A stretch of 64,000 nt of DNA from Vagococcus elongatus. GTDB taxonomy: Bacteria > Bacillota > Bacilli > Lactobacillales > Vagococcaceae. The stretch spans positions 1-64,000 of the forward strand of contig NZ_NGKA01000013.1 of assembly GCF_003987645.1 (NCBI RefSeq). The letters are read 5' to 3'. The notes below the pieces were generated by a model. It made no database searches. It was not told the origin of the DNA and saw only the letters and a list, made by a program, of their open reading frames with translations. A program made the position numbers and the translations under genes. Of the stretch, positions 46,088 through 55,838 are shown piece by piece; the stretch's first letter is position 1, and the number at the start of each line of letters is the position of its first letter.

Positions 46088-47371
46088 ATGACAGCCAAAT
46101 GGGAAAAAAAAGGCACAAATGATGGTGTCTTGACATTTGAAATTGCTCAAGAAGTTATTCAACCAGAATTAACAAGAACTTTTAATAAAGTGAAAAAAAA
46201 TCTAAGTGTACCAGGATTCCGTAAAGGAAAAATTTCTCGTACTGTGTTTAACCGTATGTATGGAGAAGCCGCATTGTATGAAGATACTTTAAATGTGTTG
46301 CTGCCAAAAGCTTATGAAGCAGCCATCGAAGAAGCTAGTATCGAACCAGTATCTCAACCAAAAATCGACGTGGAAAAAATGGATGGCGATGGTGCTTGGG
46401 TGTTGACCGCCGAAGTGACAGTAAAACCTGAAGTTAAATTAGGTGAATATAAAAACCTGACAGTCGAAAAACAAGATCGTGAAGTCACAGAAGCCGAAGT
46501 AGATGAGGCTATCGAAAAAACACGGGAAACTTTTGCTGAACTTGTCTTGAAGGAAGATGAAGCAGCAGTTATTGGGGACACTGTCGTGATTGATTATAAA
46601 GGAATGAAAGACGGCATCGCTTTTGAAGGTGGTACGGCAGAAAATCATTCTCTAGAGTTAGGCTCTAACTCATTCATCCCTGGTTTTGAAGAACAGCTGG
46701 TAGGAGCAAAAGCCGGCGATCAAACAGAAGTGAAAGTTACTTTCCCAGAAGAGTATCATTCTGAAGATTTAGCAGGTGCTGAGGCGATTTTTGAAGTAAT
46801 CGTCCATGAAGTCAAAGCGAAAGAATTACCAGAACTGGATGATGATTTTGCAAAAGATGCAGATGAAGAAGTTGAAACATTTGCAGAATATAAAGAAAAA
46901 ATCCGTAAGAATTTGGAAGAAACAAAGGAAAAAGCTGCAAAAGATAAAGTAGAAGAGCTTGCTATTGAACAAGCTGTTGCTAATGCAGAAATCGTTGAAC
47001 TTCCAGAAGTCATGGTCCATGATGAAGTTCACCGCGCAATGGATGAATTTTTTGCAAATATGAACCGTCAAGGAATTTCTCCAGAAGTGTATTATCAAAT
47101 TACCGGTACAACTGAAGCAGATTTGCATCAGCAATATGAAGTAGATGCTGACAAACGTGTGAAAACCAGCTTAGTTGTTGAGGCGATTGCAGCAGCAGAA
47201 GAATTCGAAGTCACAGAAGATGACATCAATGAAGAAATCACTAGTCTAGCTGAAAACTATGGCATGGAAGTAGAAGCTGTCCGTAGTGCCCTATCAGAAG
47301 ATATGCTGAAGCATGACATCAAGTTGAAAAAAGCTTTAAGTACAATCACTGATACAGTGAAAGAAGTTTAG
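46088..47371 (+). CDS. tig: Trigger factor
   Basis: A 427-aa ribosome-bound chaperone. The N-terminal ribosome-binding domain carries the signature [11 protein letters not shown]. The central FKBP-type prolyl isomerase domain spans about residues 160-245 ([23 protein letters not shown]). The C-terminal helical arms follow. The length is normal. Upstream of clpX, as in most bacteria of the group. Confidence 0.97.
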   Translation: MTAKWEKKGTNDGVLTFEIAQEVIQPELTRTFNKVKKNLSVPGFRKGKISRTVFNRMYGEAALYEDTLNVLLPKAYEAAIEEASIEPVSQPKIDVEKMDGDGAWVLTAEVTVKPEVKLGEYKNLTVEKQDREVTEAEVDEAIEKTRETFAELVLKEDEAAVIGDTVVIDYKGMKDGIAFEGGTAENHSLELGSNSFIPGFEEQLVGAKAGDQTEVKVTFPEEYHSEDLAGAEAIFEVIVHEVKAKELPELDDDFAKDADEEVETFAEYKEKIRKNLEETKEKAAKDKVEELAIEQAVANAEIVELPEVMVHDEVHRAMDEFFANMNRQGISPEVYYQITGTTEADLHQQYEVDADKRVKTSLVVEAIAAAEEFEVTEDDINEEITSLAENYGMEVEAVRSALSEDMLKHDIKLKKALSTITDTVKEV

Positions 47372-47394
47372 TCGGATACGTTTTTATGTGAGAG

Positions 47395-47428
47395 AAAGAG
47401 TAGAGGGGCGTCTCCTTTGCTCTTTTCT
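47395..47428 (+). terminator. Likely terminator between tig and clpX
   Basis: AAGAGTAGAGG pairs imperfectly with CCTTTGCTCTTTT, with a short T-rich end. Confidence 0.45.
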
Positions 47429-47511
47429 TGTTTGAAAGTGTTTAGTATCTTTATTGAACTATTTATGATAAACTTGTTTCAGAAAATGGAAAGAAAGGGA
47501 GGCCAGAAAAA

Positions 47512-48762
47512 ATGTATGACGACACAATGGATGGTAACGGCACAGTGCGTTGCTCCTTTTGCGGCAAGTCTCAAGACGAAGTACGCAAAATTGTAGCTGG
47601 TCCCGGAGTCTATATTTGTAATGAATGTATTGAATTGTGCAAAGATATTATAGATGAAGAGTTTCATGAAACAGCTGCTCAGGAGTTTCTGGATGTGCCT
47701 AAACCTAATGAAATTTTATCCGCTTTAGATGAATATGTGATTGGCCAAGAAAGAGCAAAAAAAGTTCTCTCTGTAGCTGTGTATAATCATTACAAGCGGG
47801 TCGGCAATTTGGAAGCTCATGAAGATGATGAAGTGGAATTGCAAAAAAGTAATATTTGCTTGATCGGGCCGACGGGTTCAGGGAAAACATTTCTTGCCCA
47901 AACACTGGCTCGTACGCTGAATGTACCGTTTGCCATTGCAGATGCCACCAGTTTGACCGAGGCCGGCTATGTAGGAGAAGATGTGGAAAACATTTTACTG
48001 AAGCTCCTTCAGTCAGCAGATTTTAATGTGGAACGGGCGGAAAAAGGCATCATCTATATTGATGAAATCGATAAAATCGCACGTAAAAGTGAAAATGTTT
48101 CTATTACCCGTGATGTTTCAGGTGAAGGTGTACAGCAAGCCTTGTTGAAAATTTTAGAAGGTACTGTAGCCAGTGTTCCCCCTCAAGGAGGTCGGAAACA
48201 CCCGCAACAAGAGTTTATTCAAATCGATACGACGAATATATTATTTATTGTCGGCGGAGCCTTTGACGGTATCGAGACGATTGTGAAAGAACGTTTGGGT
48301 GAAAAAATCATCGGCTTTGGTAAAACTTCAACAAAAATCGATGAAGATCAAAGCATGATGCAAGCGATTATTCCCGAAGACTTACTAAAATTTGGTTTGA
48401 TACCAGAATTTATCGGCCGCTTGCCTGTGACAGCAGCTTTGGAAAAACTGACGGAAAATGATTTGGTACGAATTCTGACAGAACCAAAGAATGCGCTCAT
48501 TAAACAGTATAAGAAACTGTTGGAGTTAGATGACACAGTTCTTGAAGTCCAAGAAGATGCACTAAAGGCAATAGCCAATCAGGCAATCGAAAGAAATACG
48601 GGTGCCCGCGGACTGCGTTCGATTATTGAATCTGTCATGATGGATATCATGTTTGAAATCCCTCACAGAGATGACATCAAAAAAGTCATCGTGACAAAAG
48701 AAACAGTTGATAACAAAAGTAATCCAATGCTGATTTTAGAAAATGGCAAAAAAGTAGGCTAA
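47512..48762 (+). CDS. clpX: Clp protease ATP-binding subunit ClpX
   Basis: A 416-aa unfoldase of the ClpXP protease. The N-terminal C4 zinc domain ([11 protein letters not shown] ... CNECIELC), Walker [16 protein letters not shown], Walker [14 protein letters not shown], and the GFG tripeptide in the pore loop (KIIGFGKTS) are present, with a sensor-2 C-terminal domain. A GGGAGG site precedes the ATG. Confidence 0.98.
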   Translation: MYDDTMDGNGTVRCSFCGKSQDEVRKIVAGPGVYICNECIELCKDIIDEEFHETAAQEFLDVPKPNEILSALDEYVIGQERAKKVLSVAVYNHYKRVGNLEAHEDDEVELQKSNICLIGPTGSGKTFLAQTLARTLNVPFAIADATSLTEAGYVGEDVENILLKLLQSADFNVERAEKGIIYIDEIDKIARKSENVSITRDVSGEGVQQALLKILEGTVASVPPQGGRKHPQQEFIQIDTTNILFIVGGAFDGIETIVKERLGEKIIGFGKTSTKIDEDQSMMQAIIPEDLLKFGLIPEFIGRLPVTAALEKLTENDLVRILTEPKNALIKQYKKLLELDDTVLEVQEDALKAIANQAIERNTGARGLRSIIESVMMDIMFEIPHRDDIKKVIVTKETVDNKSNPMLILENGKKVG

Positions 48763-48764
48763 AG

Positions 48765-48794
48765 AAAAAACACGATGAAAATCGTGTTTTTTTT
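48765..48794 (+). terminator. Terminator after clpX
   Basis: AAAAAACACGAT pairs with ATCGTGTTTTTT across GAAA. Confidence 0.9.
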
Positions 48795-48887
48795 ATGGAA
48801 AAACATTGAAAATATCTGAATCTACTTTTTTTGCTAGGCAGCTGATGTGATTTGTGTTACCATATTGAAATTGAAGAGGTGTAGAAT

Positions 48888-49481
48888 ATGAATGTCAATC
48901 AAGCAGAATTTATCATCAGTGCTGTGTCACCAAGTCAGTACCCGCAAGACGGCTTACCGGAAATTGCTTTGGCGGGGCGCTCCAATGTGGGAAAATCATC
49001 ATTTATCAATTCATTGATTAATAGAAAAAATTTAGCACGTACTTCCAGCAAACCCGGAAAGACACAAACGCTGAATTTTTATCTGATAGAAAATAAGTTT
49101 TATTTTGTTGATGTGCCCGGATATGGTTACGCTAAAGTTTCAAAGACGGAGAAAGCCAAATGGGGCCCGATGTTAGAAACCTACTTTACTCAACGAGAAA
49201 ATCTTAAAGCAGGTATCGTTGTAGTTGACGGCAGACATGCGCCAAGTAAGGAAGATATACAGATGTATGAATTTCTAAAATACTATCAGATTCCGACCAT
49301 CGTGGTAGCGACAAAAATGGACAAGATACCTAGAGGCAAGTGGAATAAACAGGAATCTTTAGTGAAAAAGAATTTGAATTTTCAGAAAGAGGATAAATTT
49401 ATTTTATTTTCTTCAGAAACAAAGCAGGGGAAAGAACAAGCTTGGGAATTGATCGAAGGGTATCTGGGATTGGAAGAGTAG
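48888..49481 (+). CDS. ysxC: Ribosome biogenesis GTPase YsxC/EngB
   Basis: A 197-aa essential GTPase needed for large-subunit assembly. G1 is [12 protein letters not shown], the G3 region is [13 protein letters not shown]4 is ATKMDK. The position after clpX follows the Bacillus-type clpX-lonA-ysxC neighbourhood without lonA. GAAGAGGTG precedes the ATG. Confidence 0.96.
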   Translation: MNVNQAEFIISAVSPSQYPQDGLPEIALAGRSNVGKSSFINSLINRKNLARTSSKPGKTQTLNFYLIENKFYFVDVPGYGYAKVSKTEKAKWGPMLETYFTQRENLKAGIVVVDGRHAPSKEDIQMYEFLKYYQIPTIVVATKMDKIPRGKWNKQESLVKKNLNFQKEDKFILFSSETKQGKEQAWELIEGYLGLEE

Positions 49482-49536
49482 AGAGGTTGCCATGAACGAG
49501 CTAAAATCACGCTGCTTTTACCGATAATATCTTTCA

Positions 49537-49573
49537 TTAAAAGTTACAGACATAAAATCTGTAACTTTTTTTG
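49537..49573 (+). terminator. Terminator after ysxC
   Basis: AAAAGTTACAGA pairs with TCTGTAACTTTTTT across CATAAAA. The following region to 49909 is AT-rich and carries no gene I can support. Confidence 0.85.
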
Positions 49574-49761
49574 TTGCTTTAAATGTTCACAATGTCAAGA
49601 TGTAAATACATTTTCAAGTTTTTTTCAAAATCATTTGAATGAAATCTGCAAAAAAATTAAATCAGCACCACATTAAATATTCGCAAAAAAAATAATTATC
49701 ACTAATTTTTTTTTAATTTTCCCCTTGACTTACTAAAACCGAATTGTTAACATTTGATTTA

Positions 49762-49775
49762 TTAAAGCGTTTTCA
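49762..49775 (+). promoter_or_regulatory. Possible cre site before the amino-acid ABC operon
   Basis: TTAAAGCGTTTTCA resembles the CcpA cre consensus but has T rather than G at position 2. It lies about 135 bases before the lipoprotein gene. Weak call. Confidence 0.3.
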
Positions 49776-49909
49776 TTTTCGCTAAAGAGTTTTAATAAGG
49801 TGAAAATTGTTTTAATAGTTGGATGATGCACATTAAAATATTTTAAGGGGAATGTTAACAAAAATAGTCGATTGCAGACCTTTTTTGTTACTAAAAAGGG
49901 GGAAGATTT

Positions 49910-50746
49910 ATGAGAAAAATGTTGTATACTTTTGCTTGTCTTACGCTCACAGCAGCTCTTTTTGTTCTAACAGGATGCGGCGGGGATGCTTCAGGAGGAG
50001 GTTCAAAGAAGGCTGTAGATTCATCCGATAGTACTTCTTCAATGTCAGCTGTAGACGCAATAAAGAAAAGAGGAGTGCTTACTTTGGCAACAGGTACGTA
50101 CGTTCCGTTTGAATTTCGAGATGAAAAGACCAATGAAATTATAGGTTTTGATGTGGATTTCGCGCAACTGATAGCAGACAAGCTAGAAGTTGATCTGAAA
50201 GTTACTGACATGGATTTTAAAAGTATCGTGCCTTCTGTCCAGAAAGGGGACTATGATATTGCAATTGCTGCAATGTATGACACACCCGAACGTCGAGAAC
50301 AAGTTTTAATGTCGGATTCGTATATGAGCACTGGTATGGTGTTGGTTGCACCGAAAGGCAATCCGAAAAAAATTACTTCTTTGGCAGATTGTGATTCTCT
50401 TGTCGTTGGTTACAAAGTAGGAGGAACCTCTGAGAAAGTCGCACTGGAAGCCATGGAAGAACATGAGATAACGTTTGTCCAAAAGGGATACGATGAGACA
50501 GTGGGACATGCGATGGACCTAGAAGCAGGAAGAGTAGACGTCGTGGTCAACGACTTGTTAAATCAAATGGAATTGAACAAGACGTTTTTAGAACAGGAAA
50601 TCATCACAGAACCGTTCACAGAAGCTGATCTTTCAATCGCTGTAAAAAAAGGGAATGAGGATTTATTGAAACTCATCAATGATTTGATCAAAGAATACAA
50701 GGAAGATGGTACTTACGAGGAGCTATATAAAAAGTGGATCGAATAG
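49910..50746 (+). CDS. Polar amino-acid ABC transporter, binding lipoprotein
   Basis: A 278-aa solute-binding protein. It has a lipoprotein signal peptide with lipobox LTGC (C23 is the lipidated cysteine), a Gly/Ser linker and a periplasmic-binding-protein-3 domain starting about residue 50 (GVLTLATGTYVPFEFRDE, EIIGFDVDFAQLIADKL, then DIAIAAMYDTPERRE). The pattern is that of glutamine, arginine or other polar amino-acid importers. The ligand cannot be told. First gene of a three-gene importer operon. Confidence 0.93.
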   Translation: MRKMLYTFACLTLTAALFVLTGCGGDASGGGSKKAVDSSDSTSSMSAVDAIKKRGVLTLATGTYVPFEFRDEKTNEIIGFDVDFAQLIADKLEVDLKVTDMDFKSIVPSVQKGDYDIAIAAMYDTPERREQVLMSDSYMSTGMVLVAPKGNPKKITSLADCDSLVVGYKVGGTSEKVALEAMEEHEITFVQKGYDETVGHAMDLEAGRVDVVVNDLLNQMELNKTFLEQEIITEPFTEADLSIAVKKGNEDLLKLINDLIKEYKEDGTYEELYKKWIE

Positions 50747-50838
50747 TCTGTTCATTAAAAAAATACGACTATCATATGATTCATCTAAATTAAAAGATCA
50801 TTTTTTTCCGTAATGGAATTTTGAAGGAGATATAATTT

Positions 50839-51474
50839 ATGGACATTGTTATACGTAGGCTGCCGAACCTTTTGAATGGTTCTCTTTTAACACTTGAATA
50901 TAGTCTTTTTTCTTTAGTGTTAGGTCTTTTATTAGGTGTGTTTATCGCGTTGATGCGAGATTCAAATTATAGATTACTATCCGGTATTTCTTGGTTTTAC
51001 ATCTGGGTTTTTAGAGGGACACCCTTGATGGTCCAACTATTCATTATTTATTTTGGTTTATCTCAATTTAATATTATTATGACACCGTTTGTTGCGGGAA
51101 TTTTAGGGATGACACTGAATAACGGCTCATATATTGCCGAGATTGTTCGTTCTGGTATCCATGGTGTCGATGAAGGCGAAAGAGAAGCTGCTCGTGCACT
51201 TGGGATGCGCTATTGGACGGAAATGCGTCGAATCGTTGCCCCTCAAGCGGCTAAGCAGTGCATGCTGCCGATGGTTAATCAGTTTATTTCAACGATAAAG
51301 AATTCATCGATTTTATCAGTGATCACAGTTGCAGAGTTGACACGTGAAGGACAAGTTATTGCTAATTCTTCCTTCAATTATTTTCCTGTGTATATCACTG
51401 TTGCAGCTTTGTATTTGATTATGACATCATTATGTATGGTTTTGTCAAATTGGCTGCAAAGGAGGTTAGGTTAG
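50839..51474 (+). CDS. Polar amino-acid ABC transporter, permease
   Basis: A 211-aa HisM/GlnP-type permease with about five membrane segments. The EAA motif that contacts the ATPase is [24 protein letters not shown], and the N-terminal signature [21 protein letters not shown] is typical. A single permease gene implies a homodimer. Confidence 0.94.
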   Translation: MDIVIRRLPNLLNGSLLTLEYSLFSLVLGLLLGVFIALMRDSNYRLLSGISWFYIWVFRGTPLMVQLFIIYFGLSQFNIIMTPFVAGILGMTLNNGSYIAEIVRSGIHGVDEGEREAARALGMRYWTEMRRIVAPQAAKQCMLPMVNQFISTIKNSSILSVITVAELTREGQVIANSSFNYFPVYITVAALYLIMTSLCMVLSNWLQRRLG

Positions 51475-51475
51475 C

Positions 51476-52219
51476 ATGACGACTCCAATACTCGAATTAA
51501 AAAATATTCATAAAAGTTTTGGTGACAATGCAGTTCTTAGAGGTATTAGTTTTTCCATGGAAAAAAAAGAACGGATAGTCATACTAGGTCCGTCTGGGTC
51601 AGGTAAGAGTACGTTGTTACGCTGTATTAATCATCTGGAATCTTTTGAAGAAGGGGACGTGTTTTTGAGAGGCAAGCGTGTGGAAGAAAACAAACTTCAT
51701 GAGTTGCGGATGCAGGTAGGGATGGTTTTTCAAAGATTTAATATATTTTCTCATATGACAGCACTTGAAAACGTCATTGAGGGACCACTTTATGTCAAAA
51801 AAATGAATAAAGAAGAAGCGATAGCAAAAGGTGAACTTCTACTTGACAGAGTGGGCTTAGGGGATAAAAAACATGCGAAGCCAAGTCAGCTTTCAGGAGG
51901 ACAGCTCCAACGTGTTGCGATTGCCCGAGCACTGGCAATGGATCCGGAAATTTTGCTCTTTGATGAACCTACCAGTGCTTTGGATCCGGAGTTGGTAGGA
52001 GAAGTATTGCAAGTGATGAAATCCGTGGCGGAGGAAGGAATGTCGATGGTTGTGGTGACTCATGAGATGGGGTTTGCCAAGGATGTAGCTGATCGTGTCA
52101 TTTTTATGGATGAAGGTGTCATTGTTGAGGAAGGACCGCCAGATGAAATGTTTACGCGACCAAAAACGGAACGGAGCAGAAATTTTCTTTCTCGTGTGTT
52201 AAGTCCTATGGGGGAATAG
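51476..52219 (+). CDS. Polar amino-acid ABC transporter, ATPase
   Basis: A 247-aa GlnQ/HisP-type ATPase. Walker A is [12 protein letters not shown], the signature is [15 protein letters not shown], Walker B is [14 protein letters not shown], with the H-loop in VVTHEMGFA. It starts 1 base after the permease stop. Together the three genes make a complete importer. Confidence 0.95.
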   Translation: MTTPILELKNIHKSFGDNAVLRGISFSMEKKERIVILGPSGSGKSTLLRCINHLESFEEGDVFLRGKRVEENKLHELRMQVGMVFQRFNIFSHMTALENVIEGPLYVKKMNKEEAIAKGELLLDRVGLGDKKHAKPSQLSGGQLQRVAIARALAMDPEILLFDEPTSALDPELVGEVLQVMKSVAEEGMSMVVVTHEMGFAKDVADRVIFMDEGVIVEEGPPDEMFTRPKTERSRNFLSRVLSPMGE

Positions 52220-52239
52220 GACTTGTTAAATGGTTGAGG

Positions 52240-52286
52240 GAGACGGTTATCCGGTAGCTGAAAAGCTGCGGGTAACCGTCTTTATT
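52240..52286 (+). terminator. Terminator of the amino-acid ABC operon
   Basis: GACGGTTATCCG pairs with CGGGTAACCGTC, with AGCT/AGCT pairing further in, followed by TTTATT. Confidence 0.8.
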
Positions 52287-52360
52287 ATGTGTAACCTTCA
52301 TTCTTATTGAAGACATGTTAAATATCCCATCAAAAATGAGTTCAAAAAAAGAAAGACTAT

Positions 52361-52392
52361 TTAGTGAAAATAAATGGATTTTACGCTATAAT
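52361..52392 (+). promoter_or_regulatory. Predicted yqeG operon promoter
   Basis: A perfect TATAAT (52387-52392), with a weak GTGAAA -35 at 52364-52369 (17-bp spacing). Transcription would start near 52399 and leave a leader of about 168 bases. Confidence 0.6.
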
Positions 52393-52398
52393 GTAAAG

Positions 52399-52566
52399 AG
52401 CCAAAGGGGTACCATCAAAGTACGCCTGTTTTTGTTATGAAAAGACCATTCATCCAGAACGACAATAATTGTTGATTGTTGTGCTTCACTAGATAGATTG
52501 GTGGGATTCATACCAGTTGAGGAAGTGAAATCAGCCGACAAGGACAGATGAATGAAAGGAGTCTAT
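52399..52566 (+). promoter_or_regulatory. Structured 5' leader of the yqeG operon, unassigned
   Basis: Hairpins found by eye. H0: 52405-52412 with 52420-52427 (one mismatch), then a T-run. P1: CATTCATC (52447-52454) with GATGAATG (52547-52554), perfect. P2 inside P1: 52459-52466 with 52475-52482 (8 bp, one G-U). P3: TTCACT (52485-52490) with AGTGAA (52524-52529), capped by ATTGGT (52497-52502) with ACCAGT (52512-52517). P1 closes a three-way junction and its 3' strand ends right at the AAAGGAG ribosome site of yqeG (52555-52561). It matches no riboswitch I know. Whether it is regulatory is inference. Confidence 0.5.
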
Positions 52567-53094
52567 ATGTTTTCAAAATATAAACCAACATGGATGATTG
52601 AGGCGATTTACCAACTAACGCCTGAGCAATTAAAAAAACATAATATCAAAGGAATATTGACTGACTTGGACAATACTCTGATTGCTTGGAATAATCCAAA
52701 AGGGACAAAAGAATTCCATGATTGGATGAACCAAATGGAAAATGCCGGGATTCCAGTGATTGTGGTTTCTAATAATAATAGAAGAAGAGTATCAAAAGCA
52801 GTGGAAAAAATCAATTTAGATTTCATTCACGGGGCATTAAAACCATTATCATTTGGGATTCATCGAGGAGTAGACAAGCTAGGTATAGATGCCAATCAGG
52901 TAGTCATGGTTGGAGACCAGATCATGACAGATATCAGAGCGGCTAATGCAGCAGGTATCCGCTCAATTTTAGTTAAACCGATTGTCAATACCGACTCTTG
53001 GAAGACAAAGTTTAATCGAGGGATGGAAAAAATCGTCATGAGACATTTGTTGAAAAAACATCCTGGAATGATTTGGAAAGGTGACTTAGAATGA
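52567..53094 (+). CDS. yqeG: YqeG family HAD-IIIA phosphatase
   Basis: A 175-aa HAD phosphatase. Motif I is LTDLDNTLIAW, motif II VVSNNN, motif IV MVGDQIMTDIRAANAAG. The family is related to phosphatidylglycerophosphate phosphatases; the substrate is not shown here. It leads the conserved yqeG-yqeH-yhbY-nadD-yqeK-rsfS operon. The ATG at 52567 follows AAAGGAG; an in-frame ATG at 52552 lies before that site and is less likely. Confidence 0.93.
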   Translation: MFSKYKPTWMIEAIYQLTPEQLKKHNIKGILTDLDNTLIAWNNPKGTKEFHDWMNQMENAGIPVIVVSNNNRRRVSKAVEKINLDFIHGALKPLSFGIHRGVDKLGIDANQVVMVGDQIMTDIRAANAAGIRSILVKPIVNTDSWKTKFNRGMEKIVMRHLLKKHPGMIWKGDLE

Positions 53095-54200
53095 ATGAGG
53101 AACTAAAATGTATCGGCTGCGGGGCGACCATCCAGACGACAGATAAAGAAAAATTAGGTTATACGCCAAAGTCGGCATTGGAAAAGGGACTAGAGGTTGG
53201 AGAAGTTTACTGTCAAAGATGCTTCCGTTTAAGACACTATAACGATATACAAGATATCAGTCTGACGGATGATGATTTTTTAAGATTACTAAATTCGATT
53301 GCGGAGAAAGATGCCTTGATCGTGAATGTTATCGATATTTTTGACTTCAACGGCAGTTTGATTCCGGGACTCCATCGTTTTGTCGGGAATAATCCGGTGC
53401 TGTTGGTCGGCAACAAAGTCGATATCTTGCCAAAATCTTTAAAACGCGGAAAACTGACGCAGTGGCTGCGGGAGCGTGCCCATGAGGCTGGGTTAAGACC
53501 TGTAGATGTGGTACTACTCAGCGGGAAAAAAATATCCGAAATGGCATCATTGATGGAGATGATAGAAAAGCATCGACACGGGAAAGATGTTTATGTGGTT
53601 GGTGTGACAAATGTAGGGAAGTCAACGATCATTAATGGCATCATCAAAGCAACGGCCGGATTGCAGGAAGTCATTACGACGTCCCAATTCCCAGGAACGA
53701 CTTTGGATAAAATTGAAATTCCTCTGGATGACGGTCATTTTTTGATTGATACTCCGGGAATCATTCATCAACACCAAATGGCCCACTATTTGGGCAAGAA
53801 GGATTTAAAAATTACCAGTCCTTCTAAAGAAATTAAGCCGAAGACGTACCAGCTGAATGAAGGACAGACATTATTTTTAGGTGGTCTGGCAAGAATGGAC
53901 TATCTCCAAGGAGAGAAAAATTCTTTCACAGTCTATGTGTCAAACGAATTGGACGTGCATCGGACAAAGGCCCAAGGAGCCGATGATTTTTATCAAAAGC
54001 ATGTGGGAGGCTTGTTGGTTCCACCGCAGAAAGAAGAAATCCCAGAATTTCCAGAGTTTACTCGTCGTGAGTTTTCTGTTGATAAAAATACGGACATCGT
54101 TTTTTCTGGTCTAGGTTGGATTTCTGTCCGAGAAAAAGCAGTCATCGCAGCCTATGCACCTAAGGGCGTGGAAGTCGTTATACGTAAAGCATTGATTTAA
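53091..54200 (+). CDS. yqeH: Ribosome biogenesis GTPase YqeH
   Basis: A 369-aa circularly permuted GTPase for small-subunit (30S) assembly. The N-terminal zinc finger is CIGCGATIQ ... CQRCFRLRHYN. The permuted G domain shows G4 (NKVD) before G1 (GVTNVGKSTIINGI) and G3 (DTPGI). It starts 4 bases inside yqeG. Confidence 0.96.
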   Translation: MNEELKCIGCGATIQTTDKEKLGYTPKSALEKGLEVGEVYCQRCFRLRHYNDIQDISLTDDDFLRLLNSIAEKDALIVNVIDIFDFNGSLIPGLHRFVGNNPVLLVGNKVDILPKSLKRGKLTQWLRERAHEAGLRPVDVVLLSGKKISEMASLMEMIEKHRHGKDVYVVGVTNVGKSTIINGIIKATAGLQEVITTSQFPGTTLDKIEIPLDDGHFLIDTPGIIHQHQMAHYLGKKDLKITSPSKEIKPKTYQLNEGQTLFLGGLARMDYLQGEKNSFTVYVSNELDVHRTKAQGADDFYQKHVGGLLVPPQKEEIPEFPEFTRREFSVDKNTDIVFSGLGWISVREKAVIAAYAPKGVEVVIRKALI

Positions 54201-54217
54201 GGAAAGAGGTTCTCAAA

Positions 54218-54532
54218 GTGGAATTAAAAGGGAAACAAAAACGTTTTTTACGCAGTCAGGCCCATCATTTGAATCCGATTTTTCAAATCGGTAAAGGGGG
54301 ATTAAATGAGGCCATGATGATGCAAATCGGCGAAGCCTTAGAAAAACGTGAATTGATAAAAGTAAGTTTGTTGCAAAATACGGATGAAGTCGCCGAAGAC
54401 GTGGCTGAGATTTTGGAAGAAAAAATTGATTGCCACGTGGTTCAAATTATCGGACGTGTATTAGTATTGTATAAGCCATCATCAAAAGAAAAATTACAAC
54501 ATTTTTCTTCTATGGTTAAAACAATGAAATAA
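54218..54532 (+). CDS. yhbY: Ribosome assembly RNA-binding protein YhbY
   Basis: A 104-aa CRM-domain protein with the family opening LKGKQKRFLRSQAHHLNPIFQIGKGG. The pattern KRELIKVSLLQN is typical. It binds pre-50S particles. The ATG/GTG start is preceded by GGAAAGAGG. Confidence 0.94.
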   Translation: MELKGKQKRFLRSQAHHLNPIFQIGKGGLNEAMMMQIGEALEKRELIKVSLLQNTDEVAEDVAEILEEKIDCHVVQIIGRVLVLYKPSSKEKLQHFSSMVKTMK

Positions 54533-54547
54533 TTTGAGGTGAAGATA

Positions 54548-55201
54548 GTGGTTGGCAAAAAGGTACAAACATTTTTTAATCCTGTCACCGAGGTGGTTGT
54601 CAGTGTAGAAGAAATTGTAAACAAAAAGCGTGTAGGGATTCTTGGAGGCAATTTTAATCCAGTCCATTACACTCATTTGTTGATGGCTGATCAAGTTTAT
54701 CATCAACTTGGCTTGGATGAAATTTATCTAATGCCCAGCAATATACCGCCTCATCAAACTGCCAAGAGGACCATCAACAGTGATCATCGGGTGAAAATGA
54801 TCGAACTAGCCGTAGAAGATTACCCCTATATCGGCATTGAAAAAATAGAGCTTCAACGAGAAGGTAAAAGCTATACTTATGATACAATGAAGACACTGAA
54901 AGAGAAGAATCCCGAGGCAGAATATTATTTCATCATTGGTGGGGATATGGTAGAAGATTTGCCGAATTGGCATCGAATCGATGAGCTGGTATCCTTAGTA
55001 AAGTTTGTAGGAATCAAACGGCCAAACTATCAGGTAGAGACCCCCTATCCGGTCATCTGGGTGGAAATCCCCGAAACAAGTATCAGTTCCAGCTTGATTC
55101 GCAAACGAGTTAAGGACGGGTGCAGTGTGAATTTCATGCTTCCGGAAAAGGTGTTACAATATATAAAGAAGGAAGGCTTATATCTAAATGATTCTTTATA
55201 G
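54548..55201 (+). CDS. nadD: Nicotinate-nucleotide adenylyltransferase
   Basis: A 217-aa enzyme of NAD synthesis that joins nicotinate mononucleotide to AMP. Nucleotidyltransferase motifs are GGNFNPVHYTHLLMADQ and, near the C-terminus, ISSSLIRKRV. A leader of about 25 residues precedes the fold, as in several enterococcal homologues. The GTG at 54548 is preferred because GAGGTG lies 6 bases upstream; GTG at 54539 is the alternative. It overlaps yqeK by 14 bases. Confidence 0.94.
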   Translation: MVGKKVQTFFNPVTEVVVSVEEIVNKKRVGILGGNFNPVHYTHLLMADQVYHQLGLDEIYLMPSNIPPHQTAKRTINSDHRVKMIELAVEDYPYIGIEKIELQREGKSYTYDTMKTLKEKNPEAEYYFIIGGDMVEDLPNWHRIDELVSLVKFVGIKRPNYQVETPYPVIWVEIPETSISSSLIRKRVKDGCSVNFMLPEKVLQYIKKEGLYLNDSL

Positions 55202-55775
55202 TAAACAATACTTTCCCGGCACTCGTGAGGAGCTTGTAAAAAAAGTTTCAGCAACCATGAGTCCCAAAAGATTTTCCCATGTCCTCCGGGTGGAAAAAGT
55301 TGCTTTAGAGCTGGCTGAATACTACGGTGAGGAATTGGAAAAAACAAGTGTGGCAGCCTTAGTTCATGACTATGCAAAGGAGCGCCCGGATGAAGACTTT
55401 ATTCGTCAGATAGATAAAGGAAAATATTCTCAAGACTTAAAGGCTTACGGCAACGAAATTTGGCATGGCATCATCGGTGCGGATTTTGTCGCTGAGGAGC
55501 TAGAGATATCAGATGAAGCTATCTTGCAGGCTGTTCGCTTACACACTACAGGCGCAAAGGAGATGTCCCGTTTGGCACAAATCATTTATGTGGCGGATTT
55601 TATCGAAGACGGACGAGACTTTCCCGGTGTGGCAACGGCAAGACGACTGGCATTTGAAAACTTGGCTTCAGCGGTCGCCTTTGAGACCAAACACACACTG
55701 CAGTTTTTAATTGAGAAAGAAGTTAAGGTATACCCAAAGACTATTGAAACTTATAATGCTTGGGTAGCCAATTGA
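55188..55775 (+). CDS. yqeK: HD-domain nucleotidase YqeK
   Basis: A 195-aa HD-superfamily phosphohydrolase with FSHVLRVEKVALELA, VHDYAKERPDEDF (metal His-Asp pair), and GIIGADFVAEELEI. YqeK homologues hydrolyse diadenosine tetraphosphate. It overlaps nadD and is followed by rsfS after 63 bases. Confidence 0.93.
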   Translation: MILYSKQYFPGTREELVKKVSATMSPKRFSHVLRVEKVALELAEYYGEELEKTSVAALVHDYAKERPDEDFIRQIDKGKYSQDLKAYGNEIWHGIIGADFVAEELEISDEAILQAVRLHTTGAKEMSRLAQIIYVADFIEDGRDFPGVATARRLAFENLASAVAFETKHTLQFLIEKEVKVYPKTIETYNAWVAN

Positions 55776-55838
55776 TTTGAGATAAAGAAAAAGACATGAC
55801 AATACTTAGCAAACAAACTATTTGAGGAGGGATTTATT

